Shown here in pieces: positions 24,653 to 31,590 of a stretch of DNA of 31,590 nt; the stretch's first letter is position 1; each line of letters starts with the position of its first letter. Below the pieces are notes generated by a model. That model was not told where the DNA came from, did not search any database, and saw nothing but the letters and a program-made list of their open reading frames with translations. The stretch lies in the NCBI GenBank assembly GCA_035271585.1, contig DATERL010000059.1, positions 1-31,590 on the forward strand, written 5' to 3'. A program made the position numbers and the translations under genes. The stretch is from Roseimarinus sp035271585 (GTDB lineage: Bacteria; Bacteroidota; Bacteroidia; Bacteroidales; Prolixibacteraceae).

Positions 24653-25822
24653 CTTTTGTCTTAGCATTCCGGGTGTCATGTTATAATGGCTTTTAAAATT
24701 TCTGATCATTGTTCCTGCTGATGAATACCCTACTTTTTCAGCAATTTGCTCAAGAGTATAATTATTTTCAGTATCATCCAATATTAGTTTTTTGGCTGCA
24801 TCAACCCGATATTTATTAACAAAATCGCTGAATGAACATAAAAATTCATCGTTAATCAATTTCGAAACATAAGTTCGGTTAGTGTTCAATGCTTCACATA
24901 TAGTACTGATTTTCAAATCACTTTGACAATATATCACTTTATTTTCAAACAAATCGATTAACTGTAGTTTTAATGAACTTGTCAATATTTGGTTCGACAG
25001 TATAGAAACATTTTCGGGAGCACGGTACATTTCAGCATCGTTTTTTGCTTCTTCAAACTGCAATTCGAAAACCGAATATTGTTGTACATGACCAAGGTAG
25101 CCAATTATAAAAATTAGCACCGTAAAAACAATAGCAGGTACTGCCAGTAAAAAATTGTTGGTCACAAAATACGAACGTCCAATAATGTTAGCCACAGTAC
25201 TCATTACAGCAGTTATCGTAAAAATAACGATGAGCCATTTTGCCCAGTTCACACTACGTCCTTCAAGGTTTGAATAAAACGCTTTTAATCTCGATTCGTA
25301 ATCATGAATTAGCTTTAACCCTTTGGGCAGCAACCAAACTACCTGAATAAAGAGATAAATCCTCGAAAAAAAAGTTAAAGTATAATTTAACTTCCATAAG
25401 CTGTCATCGAGTTTGGCATAATCGGCTTTTTTATACAAACAATGCTGAATATAATCTAAAGGAAACTCCATTAATATATAAACTATGGCAATCGTAGATG
25501 CGATTAAAAAGGGAGGTACAAAATGCCAAATCATTGTCAATCGGCAACTACTTTCAACGGTTAACAATCGGATGTACCAATAATACAAAGGATAAACTGA
25601 AAGAGTGGCTAACACATAAATTGAATCGAAATAAACATACAAGCCAGTTTGCTTTGAAAAGAATACAGCATGAGAGAAATAAACAAGGGTTGCACCAATC
25701 ATAAAAAATCCCAAAAAGTGTTTTGCTCTGTTCTTCGATCCGGGTATCAACAATAAAACCAAAGCCCAAAAAAGGGCAACATACATTGGAGCAAAAATTA
25801 TAATTTCGTTTAAAAATCTCAT
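24629..25822 (-). CDS. Membrane-embedded AraC-family regulator (seven helices plus HTH)
   Basis: A 397-residue protein joining a membrane domain to a C-terminal AraC-type DNA-binding domain. Seven hydrophobic segments are visible (about 7-27, 37-55, 64-86, 98-118, 150-168, 198-218, 225-246), e.g. IIIFAPMYVALFWALVLLLI and FLLAVPAIVFTVLIFIIGYL. A 40-residue charged linker leads to the paired helix-turn-helix (about 285-390): ISTICEALNTNRTYVSKLIN, SFSDFVNKYRVDAAKKL, then YTLEQIAEKVGYSSAGTMIRNFKSHYNMTPG, which shows the standard second HTH. There is no cytosolic sensor, so signal sensing by the membrane part is inferred. I start at the ATG at 25822; a TTG six bases upstream is also in frame. The gene is divergent from the lipoprotein at 25975, with operator-like repeats between them. 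Confidence 0.88.
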   Translation of the reverse strand: MRFLNEIIIFAPMYVALFWALVLLLIPGSKNRAKHFLGFFMIGATLVYFSHAVFFSKQTGLYVYFDSIYVLATLSVYPLYYWYIRLLTVESSCRLTMIWHFVPPFLIASTIAIVYILMEFPLDYIQHCLYKKADYAKLDDSLWKLNYTLTFFSRIYLFIQVVWLLPKGLKLIHDYESRLKAFYSNLEGRSVNWAKWLIVIFTITAVMSTVANIIGRSYFVTNNFLLAVPAIVFTVLIFIIGYLGHVQQYSVFELQFEEAKNDAEMYRAPENVSILSNQILTSSLKLQLIDLFENKVIYCQSDLKISTICEALNTNRTYVSKLINDEFLCSFSDFVNKYRVDAAKKLILDDTENNYTLEQIAEKVGYSSAGTMIRNFKSHYNMTPGMLRQKKRVVSKS

Positions 25823-25850
25823 ATTCAACTATTCTTTCAATTATCAATTA

Positions 25851-25868
25851 TATATTCCAAAGAATATA
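25851..25868. repeat. Short inverted repeat upstream of the AraC-type gene
   Basis: TATATTC (25851-25857) and GAATATA (25862-25868) are perfect inverted arms around CAAA. The site lies 29 bases upstream of the AraC-type start and abuts the first direct repeat. It could be an autoregulatory site or part of the promoter on either strand. Confidence 0.45.
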
Positions 25869-25901
25869 CGATTTGCATATATTGTTTTACGATTTGCTTA
25901 T
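25867..25901. promoter_or_regulatory. Tandem operator-like direct repeats, 21-bp period
   Basis: TACGATTTGCATAT (25867-25880) and TACGATTTGCTTAT (25888-25901) match at 13 of 14 positions and start exactly 21 bp, two helical turns, apart. They lie between a divergent AraC-family gene and a lipoprotein gene. AraC-family dimers commonly bind tandem half-sites at about this spacing. A near-consensus -7 element CAATTTTG at 25923-25930 lies downstream, placing the proximal repeat near -40 of the lipoprotein promoter, an activator-type position. Confidence 0.6.
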
Positions 25902-25974
25902 CGTTTATAGCTGCAAAATTATCAATTTTGTACATCTAAGACAAAGACAACAGTATTTATTAATTAGAAGCACC

Positions 25975-27150
25975 ATGAAACACCTAAAGAACTTAATTTA
26001 TTTAATTGTAACAACACTTCTTCTTTCATCGTGTATTTCATTTGGAGGAGGTGACAAAAATGGATCTGATGCTCAATTTTTGGTTTTACAAACCAACAAT
26101 GAAAACAAAATTGCCAATGGTGCCAGCTTATCGCTAATGGAAGTAAAAAAAGGCGAAGCAAAGTACACCACGCTAAACGCCTACTACCCCCATAGTGACC
26201 TTAGGAATAATGTTGATATCGCCAAGCAAAGAGTTGCCATGGGTTTGCATCGAGATTTCAATAACGATGGCTCATCAAGGCGTACAAATGGTGGCTGGTT
26301 CGACATCGAAGCTCCAACATGTGAAATACCCCCACTACTCCCTTCAGGAAAGGGGCGTTATTCGTATTTCGATGTTTCGTCAGCTAAAGTGAGCGACAGT
26401 GGCCACATTTTTTATTTATCAGCTTCAAACGATGCAGATTATTACGACCAATACAGGGCCAGCTTAGTGCGCTATAACCCTGCCACCGACAAGCTCGAAA
26501 CAGCATTAAACCCTGATGGTTTTATAATCAGCCAGCCCGAAAAAGGCTGGGATACCGAAGCATCATTATTCAAAAGCCAGTTTTATCCTTCAGCCGACGG
26601 ACGTTATGTTTATGGTATGCTAAGTGCTTTTGGTCTCGATTTTGGTTCTTATCACTACGATTACGAAATACTGTTTAAATACGATTTCGATACAGAAACC
26701 TACACCCGTTTGGGCGATGCCGAAGATAAACATGTTATTATACTGGGGGCTACTTCTGATAAAAACTACGTTGCCTATTCAACAAGTGTAAACAAAACCT
26801 ATTTACGAAAAATTGTAAATGTATCGACCAACAAAACAAGTACTTGTACAATAACTGGAGGACAAGCCTATTCGAACACATCCCGTTGGAACAAAACGGG
26901 CTATTGCTCGGGCGAAACAAATAATACCATTGGCGTCTATAACTTGGTTTCCGATACCTTTACTAAAATAAATACTCCTGCCCGCCCCGAATACGCCCAA
27001 TTCAGCTCCGGAGGCGATTTTTTGTATTTCATGATTGAATCGGCTACCGGAAAATTCTTACTTAAAACATCCGACTTAACCGAAACAACAAAAATAGATA
27101 CCGTATGTACACTCCAATCAAGTGTGTATGAATATATGGTTATCAAATAG
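25975..27150 (+). CDS. Lipoprotein with propeller-like repeats, function unknown
   Basis: A 391-residue lipoprotein. The ATG at 25975 gives MKHLKNLIYLIVTTLLLSSC with the lipidated cysteine at residue 20; a longer frame from 25873 would bury the signal and begin inside the operator-like repeats. After a glycine-rich linker (SFGGGDKNG) the chain shows recurring strand-turn patterns typical of TolB/WD40-like blades: SDSGHIFYLSASNDADYYD, LVRYNPATDKLE, SADGRYVYGMLSAFG, LFKYDFDTETYTRLGDA, TSDKNYVAYSTS and SSGGDFLYFMIES. No catalytic triad is visible, so a binding role is more likely than hydrolysis. It is alone between the AraC-type gene and a strong terminator. The repeat-derived fold is an inference from pattern, and I do not recognise a named family. 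Confidence 0.75.
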   Translation: MKHLKNLIYLIVTTLLLSSCISFGGGDKNGSDAQFLVLQTNNENKIANGASLSLMEVKKGEAKYTTLNAYYPHSDLRNNVDIAKQRVAMGLHRDFNNDGSSRRTNGGWFDIEAPTCEIPPLLPSGKGRYSYFDVSSAKVSDSGHIFYLSASNDADYYDQYRASLVRYNPATDKLETALNPDGFIISQPEKGWDTEASLFKSQFYPSADGRYVYGMLSAFGLDFGSYHYDYEILFKYDFDTETYTRLGDAEDKHVIILGATSDKNYVAYSTSVNKTYLRKIVNVSTNKTSTCTITGGQAYSNTSRWNKTGYCSGETNNTIGVYNLVSDTFTKINTPARPEYAQFSSGGDFLYFMIESATGKFLLKTSDLTETTKIDTVCTLQSSVYEYMVIK

Positions 27151-27180
27151 TTTCCTGATTTATTATCCCTAATAAACAAA

Positions 27181-27219
27181 TCAAGGCTTCACTTTATGCG
27201 AAGCCTTGACTATTTTTTT
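27181..27219 (+). terminator. Rho-independent terminator after the propeller lipoprotein
   Basis: A perfect 10-bp stem TCAAGGCTTC (27181-27190) / GAAGCCTTGA (27200-27209) with a 9-base loop leads into a long T run. It lies 30 bases beyond the lipoprotein stop; the T tract favours plus-strand termination. Confidence 0.92.
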
Positions 27220-27257
27220 TTAAAAAACCTAAATTCAGCTAACAAAAAACTTATAGT

Positions 27258-28649
27258 TTAATCTCTGATGCAGCGAACGCTCATTCCATATTCTTTCGAG
27301 GCGTAATGACTATCGATGTTGGTGTTTGTGAAATACAAAGAACGATACCAAACAGCTAATGTTTCACTTTCGGTGCTGCTCCACCAAAAACATCCTGAAC
27401 TCATATTATCAAATACACCACTAGGCGTTACACGACGCCCACTTGCAACAGCATTAAAACCACTACGATTGTTGTTTTGAACATCATGGCCAGGCGTACC
27501 CACACTGGGTGAATTTTTCCAAGTAGTTTTGGCTGCCATAGCTTTGCCTACGTTATTTTCTCCGGGTTCAAAATTGTAACTATAACCACTTTCAATAAGA
27601 AAATCGATTAACTCGCCCCATTCGGCATTGCTGGGCAAGTGCCATCCAGCGGGGCAAGCTCCTTGTACACCACTTGGATTAGCCGAACTGGATGCAACTC
27701 CATTTATAGCTGCCTGCCAGTTGTATAAAACGCCGTATTTGTTGTAATTCTCGCCAATTTTTGCACTATCAGGATTACTGCCTTGGTATCCATAAACATA
27801 GTAATGAGGGTCGGTTGACGATCCATCTGCTGATGGCGAAACCGCCGGCAAATAGGCCAAATTATCGATCATCCAGCGCTGGGTTCCAATCCTAAGTGTA
27901 TTATAGATGTTTCCATCCCGTTCGTCGGCTAATTTTCCAGTAGCCGTTTCGAAAGTAAAAACAAATTTTTCGGAACCACTTAGTGTTACAGTTTTTGGAT
28001 CGGAAAAAAAATCGAGTTTAAAAACCGTGAGTTTCAGGTTATCGCCTTTTGAAAAAAAGAAGTCGTCGTTGGCGGTAATAAGTGTTTTACTTTTTAGGCT
28101 GCCTGTCCCCTTATTTTGATTTTGCGAAAGGGTGATTTCAAAATTACCATTTCCTCTTTTACCAATCATTTTAAACGACATTGAAGAATTACCCGATTTC
28201 ACAGCAATCAAAAAAATCCCATCCTGCTCAATTGCAATACTAAGCAAACTACCTTTCGAAACATTAGGGTAAACAGCCGAAGTAACAATTTGACCATTCA
28301 CATTACAAACCGATATTTCAGTATTACCGGGTAGAGAGGAATTAAGAGAAAACGCAAACAATCCGGGGGTGTTTTGTTCAATCACAAAAGCTGTTTCGCT
28401 GAACAATAAATCGTTTAACCCTGTACTTCCCCACAACTGCTTTTTAGTTAAATTCACCTGATAATTGGGTTGTACAGGCAACTCGCCAAAAAACAACGAT
28501 GTTCCATTGTTTAGGTTTTCAATTAAAATTGACTCCAATGGGGTATTGGCTTTCTCCAGGTCACCACTAAAAGTATAAATGATGTCCTGAGCTATTAAGC
28601 CACTCATCAAAACCAACATAAAGGGCAGTATGGTTATTATCTTTCTCAT
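27258..28649 (-). CDS. Secreted FISUMP-domain protein with internal sorting-domain-like segment
   Basis: A 463-residue exported protein: signal MRKIITILPFMLVLMSGLIAQ, cleavage near residue 20. The C-terminal domain (about 243-463) is FISUMP (Fibrobacter succinogenes major paralogous domain): DGNIYNTLRIGTQRWMIDNL, YGVLYNWQAAING, CPAGWHLPSNAEWGELIDFL, NRSGFNAVASGRR, GCFWWSSTES and the terminal YGMSVRCIRD. Function of the domain is unproven; it is surface-associated in many Bacteroidota and Fibrobacteres. Residues about 88-163 (GNTEISVCNVNGQIVTS, then DGIFLIAVKSGNSSMSFKMI) resemble a type IX secretion type A sorting beta-sandwich, but inside the chain instead of at its end. The gene is monocistronic and converges on the propeller lipoprotein. 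Binding or adhesion is possible. Confidence 0.85.
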   Translation of the reverse strand: MRKIITILPFMLVLMSGLIAQDIIYTFSGDLEKANTPLESILIENLNNGTSLFFGELPVQPNYQVNLTKKQLWGSTGLNDLLFSETAFVIEQNTPGLFAFSLNSSLPGNTEISVCNVNGQIVTSAVYPNVSKGSLLSIAIEQDGIFLIAVKSGNSSMSFKMIGKRGNGNFEITLSQNQNKGTGSLKSKTLITANDDFFFSKGDNLKLTVFKLDFFSDPKTVTLSGSEKFVFTFETATGKLADERDGNIYNTLRIGTQRWMIDNLAYLPAVSPSADGSSTDPHYYVYGYQGSNPDSAKIGENYNKYGVLYNWQAAINGVASSSANPSGVQGACPAGWHLPSNAEWGELIDFLIESGYSYNFEPGENNVGKAMAAKTTWKNSPSVGTPGHDVQNNNRSGFNAVASGRRVTPSGVFDNMSSGCFWWSSTESETLAVWYRSLYFTNTNIDSHYASKEYGMSVRCIRD

Positions 28650-28796
28650 AATTTTTCTGCTTATGTTTTTATTCGTTAAATATAATAAAAATACAAAACC
28701 GCATCAATGTTTATTTATCAAACTTTTATTTACTAAAATACTCAATGGCGAGTGAAGTCTTGATTGCAAGCAATATTTACTTCGAAAAAAAATGTT

Positions 28797-31427
28797 TTAC
28801 CAAACATTAAAATTTTCGTTTTCGATATAAATATTTTTACTAACAGCCAAGTGTTTATCCAGCACATTGGGCAATGGCTGACGGCCTCCTACTGCAATCG
28901 ACACCATTCCCTTGGGCACAAACATTTTATGTTCGGGATGAAATTCAGCAATATTTTCAGGACTCAATTCAAAAGCTACAGTTTTGGTCTCACCACGTTT
29001 TATCATTATCCTTTTAAAACCTTGCAAGGTTCTAATTGGTCCCTCGGTCTTTTCGGACCGCGACACATAAAGCTGGACTACCTCTTCCCCATCAATGTTA
29101 CTTGTATTGGTAACATCAACACTAACCTTGATTGTTTCGTTTGCCTGAGAACTTTCGGGCAATTGAAGGTTACTGTATTCGAAAGTTGAAAAACTTAAGC
29201 CGTAACCAAATTCGAATAAAGGTTCACCGGTGAAATATTTATAGGTGCGCTCTTTCATGCTATATTCCTCAAAAGGAGGAAGCTGGTTGGCAGATTTGTA
29301 GAAGGTCAAAGGCAAACGTCCCGATGGGTTGTAATCGCCAAACAAAACATCTGCAATAGCTGTACCGCCAGCCTGTCCGGGATACCAAGCTTCAAGAATA
29401 GCCGGGACATTCTCTGCTTCCCAATTAATGGCAAGGGCGCTTCCATTTAGCAGAACCAATACTGTTGGTTTATTGAGTTTCATTATTTTCTTCATAAAAT
29501 CGACCTGTGCATTTGGCAAGCCAATATCAACACGGTCACCACCTGCAAAGCCGTCCACTTTAACTTTCATTTCTTCGCCTTCGAGATAAGGGCTCAAACC
29601 CATGCACAACACAACAACATCGGATGCTTTGGCCAAAGCAATTGCATCGTTTTCAAGGTTTAGACCGGGACGTTCCCAAATCAATTTCATCGACGGGTAT
29701 TCGATATCCCATTGGCTAAATTCAACAACCAAGCGATAAGGTTTTCCAGCTTCGAGCCAAATTTTTTCATATTCCTGATGGGGATGATGTACCGATTCCC
29801 ATTCACACATTTTCTTATTGTCGAGTAAAACCTTGAAAGCCCTGTACCCTTCACCGCCAATAGCGTATTCGCCGCTTACTGGAGGCACTAAAAAACCAGT
29901 CCAACGCACCGAGAAGTTATCGTAAGCTAAACCTTCGACTGGGGGATTAGTCCACCAAATAAAATCGATTTCGGGTTCGGTTTTAACCAAAACAGGTTCG
30001 CCAGTGAAATTACTGTTATCAAACCATTCGCCAAGCAATCCATTTTGAGTGAGACTTTCATCGCTAAATAAATATTGCTGCTGAATGGTTTGAAAATATG
30101 GGAAACCCTTAGCCAGGCTTGTTCCAGGGGCAAATTGAACGTTTGCATCGGGAAGTTTATTTTTTATTCCGGTTAATGGCGTTACTGGGTTCGAAGGATA
30201 ACCATTATAATTGGCCAATAATACTTCAAGCTTATCGGCATTAGGACCAATAACGGCAACATTTTTAACATCTTTACTAAATGGCAATATATTGTTTTCG
30301 TTTTTTAACAACACCATTGACTTACGTGCAGCATCGAGGGCCAATTTGCGGTGTGGATCAGAGTCGACAACAGAATATGGTATTTTGCTGAACGGTACTT
30401 TTTCAATAGGATCGAACATACCGAGTTTCATTCGTGCCAGCATAAGTCGAGTAACACACTTGTCAATTTCCTCTTCGCTAACCAAGCCTTGATTAACCGC
30501 ATTTACCAAAGATGAATAAGATTCTCCACAGTTAAGATCGGTACCGGCTTTTACTGCCCTCGCCGAGGCCTCTTCAGGGGTTTCATCAATTTCGTGATCA
30601 CCCTCATTAAAGAAATCTCGAATTGCCCAACAATCGGAAACGATATAACCATCGAACCCCCAATCCTTTCGCAACAAATCTTCAACATATTTACTGCCGC
30701 AGCAAGGCTGTTCGTACAAGCGATTGTAAGCACACATTACGGAATAAACATTGGCCTTCTGTACCGTTTTCTTAAAATGTGGCAAGTAAGTTTCCATCAA
30801 ATCGCGCTGAGCAGGATCAGCATTAAACCGATGCCTTTCAGATTCGGGACCGCTATGCACAACAAAGTGTTTGGCTGTAGCAACCAATTTAAGATATTTG
30901 GGATCGTTGCCCTGTAAACCTTTGATATATTCAACCGCTAATTCACCTGCCAAAAAAGGATCTTCGCCATAGGTTTCCATTCCACGTCCCCAGCGCGGAT
31001 CACGAAAAATGTTAATATTAGGAGTCCAAAAAGTAAGACCATTGTAATAACCTCTTTTCCCTTGTTCGGCAAAACGGTGGTGCTTTGCCCTCGCCTCGTC
31101 AGATACCGCTGTTGCTATATCAAACATCATGCTATTGTCCCACATGGCGGCCATTCCAATGGCTTGAGGAAAAACTGTTGCGATACCCGCCCGGCCCACT
31201 CCGTGCAAACATTCGTTCCACCAGTTGTATTGAGGAATCCCTAGGCGCTCAATAGCCGGAGATTCGTGTAGCATTTGTGAAACTTTTTCTTCTAAAGTCA
31301 TTTGAGCAACCAGATCATTTGCCCTTTCTTCAAACGTCAAATTTGTGTTCGTATATTTTAATCCCTGTTTTGAACAAGAAAAAAATATTACCAAAAAAAC
31401 CAACACAATTAAACTCTTTCCCCTCAT
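28797..31427 (-). CDS. GH3 glycoside hydrolase with PA14 insert, beta-xylosidase/beta-glucosidase-like lipoprotein
   Basis: An 876-residue exo-beta-glycosidase releasing terminal sugars from plant-polymer oligosaccharides. The signal MRGKSLIVLVFLVIFFSC makes C18 the likely lipidation site, so it faces periplasm or surface. The GH3 N-terminal barrel (about 30-345) has YNWWNECLHGVGRAG, FRDPRWGRGMETYGEDP, ATAKHFVVHSGPE and nucleophile D265 in GYIVSDCWAIR. GTDLNCGES (295-303) is typical of the xylosidase/arabinosidase branch. GH3-C starts near 365. A PA14 domain occupies about 462-590 (LLGEWFDNSNFTGEP, VPPVSGEYAIGGEGYRAFKV). GH3-C resumes at 600 with the acid/base region YLEGEE near 614-619, and a fibronectin-III-like domain ends the chain. 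No SusC/SusD or other hydrolase is adjacent within the window. Substrate specificity beyond beta-linked xylose/glucose is open. Confidence 0.93.
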   Translation of the reverse strand: MRGKSLIVLVFLVIFFSCSKQGLKYTNTNLTFEERANDLVAQMTLEEKVSQMLHESPAIERLGIPQYNWWNECLHGVGRAGIATVFPQAIGMAAMWDNSMMFDIATAVSDEARAKHHRFAEQGKRGYYNGLTFWTPNINIFRDPRWGRGMETYGEDPFLAGELAVEYIKGLQGNDPKYLKLVATAKHFVVHSGPESERHRFNADPAQRDLMETYLPHFKKTVQKANVYSVMCAYNRLYEQPCCGSKYVEDLLRKDWGFDGYIVSDCWAIRDFFNEGDHEIDETPEEASARAVKAGTDLNCGESYSSLVNAVNQGLVSEEEIDKCVTRLMLARMKLGMFDPIEKVPFSKIPYSVVDSDPHRKLALDAARKSMVLLKNENNILPFSKDVKNVAVIGPNADKLEVLLANYNGYPSNPVTPLTGIKNKLPDANVQFAPGTSLAKGFPYFQTIQQQYLFSDESLTQNGLLGEWFDNSNFTGEPVLVKTEPEIDFIWWTNPPVEGLAYDNFSVRWTGFLVPPVSGEYAIGGEGYRAFKVLLDNKKMCEWESVHHPHQEYEKIWLEAGKPYRLVVEFSQWDIEYPSMKLIWERPGLNLENDAIALAKASDVVVLCMGLSPYLEGEEMKVKVDGFAGGDRVDIGLPNAQVDFMKKIMKLNKPTVLVLLNGSALAINWEAENVPAILEAWYPGQAGGTAIADVLFGDYNPSGRLPLTFYKSANQLPPFEEYSMKERTYKYFTGEPLFEFGYGLSFSTFEYSNLQLPESSQANETIKVSVDVTNTSNIDGEEVVQLYVSRSEKTEGPIRTLQGFKRIMIKRGETKTVAFELSPENIAEFHPEHKMFVPKGMVSIAVGGRQPLPNVLDKHLAVSKNIYIENENFNVW

Positions 31428-31480
31428 GGTCTATTTCTTTTTTATTAATAAATAATTCACCTCAATTTACAAATCAACCC

Positions 31481-31508
31481 CAAATATATCTAAATAATAT
31501 CCCTCAAC
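31481..31508 (-). promoter_or_regulatory. Bacteroidota-type promoter for the GH3 gene
   Basis: On the minus strand TATATTTG (31488-31481) matches TAnnTTTG, and GTTG (31508-31505) lies 16 bases upstream as a -33 candidate. The leader would be about 45 bases to the ATG at 31427. The spacing equals that of the promoter at 4904-4930. Confidence 0.55.
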
Positions 31509-31590
31509 CTTAAAAAAAAATACTTTTCAACCAAAGCAAAGAACAATTCGAATTTACTGACACAAACCCCCCATCATTAAACTCTAATAT

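Noticed and set aside
25873..25974. Extended N-terminus of the propeller lipoprotein starting at 25873
   Set aside because: It would start within the direct repeats and place 34 residues before a textbook lipoprotein signal. The ATG at 25975 is far more likely.
1..31590. Mobile elements, CRISPR arrays, tRNA or rRNA genes
   Set aside because: I looked for transposase-like proteins, repeat-spacer periodicity, cloverleaf patterns and rRNA blocks and found none.

Overview
The window looks like chromosomal DNA from a Bacteroidota bacterium, probably an anaerobic or fermentative, motile or gliding member of Bacteroidia. The evidence is indirect. The DNA is AT-rich. Several starts have the Bacteroidota -7 promoter element TAnnTTTG. 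There are many lipoproteins with short lipoboxes, and a FISUMP-domain protein. Dihydroorotase and indolepyruvate oxidoreductase have forms I associate with this phylum. I see no IS element, phage gene, integrase, CRISPR array, rRNA or tRNA.

Layout. Bases 1-161 hold the 3' end of a YjbQ-family gene. Bases 207-2460 hold iorA-iorB (2-oxoacid:ferredoxin oxidoreductase), closed by a strong terminator. Bases 2609-4825 hold an outer-membrane barrel gene and a large lipoprotein gene, neither with a known function, also closed by a terminator. Bases 4973-7092 hold a polyprenol-phosphate mannosyltransferase-like GT2 gene and pyrC. On the minus strand, 12951 down to 7146 is a compact chemotaxis operon: cheA, cheW, cheR, a two-receiver regulator, cheD, cheB. 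A 317-bp gap separates cheA from the divergent mfd (13269-16592). Next come two separately transcribed minus-strand genes, an ABC-type substrate-binding protein and a class I/II aminotransferase. Then follow a small membrane protein, carbamate kinase and ornithine carbamoyltransferase on the plus strand. Two minus-strand envelope genes come next (a GIN-domain lipoprotein and a four-helix membrane protein), then an iron alcohol dehydrogenase. A seven-helix membrane AraC-type regulator is transcribed divergently from a propeller-like lipoprotein. The window ends with a FISUMP-domain secreted protein and a GH3/PA14 glycosidase.

How the genes may work together. IorAB, the aminotransferase, carbamate kinase plus OTC, and the iron alcohol dehydrogenase fit amino-acid fermentation: transamination to a 2-oxoacid, oxidation to acyl-CoA, ATP from citrulline phosphorolysis, and disposal of reductant as alcohol. 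This is inference, because they are separate transcription units. The chemotaxis operon has kinase, coupling and full adaptation functions, but no receptor and no single-domain CheY within the window.

Most of the window is ordinary core genome, and I do not claim a new system. The best leads are: the AraC-type membrane regulator, whose divergent intergenic region carries two near-identical 14-bp direct repeats exactly 21 bp apart; the uncharacterised barrel plus lipoprotein pair at 2609-4825; the FISUMP protein with an internal sorting-domain-like segment; IorA without its ferredoxin domain; and the two-receiver protein with a degenerate first receiver inside the chemotaxis operon.
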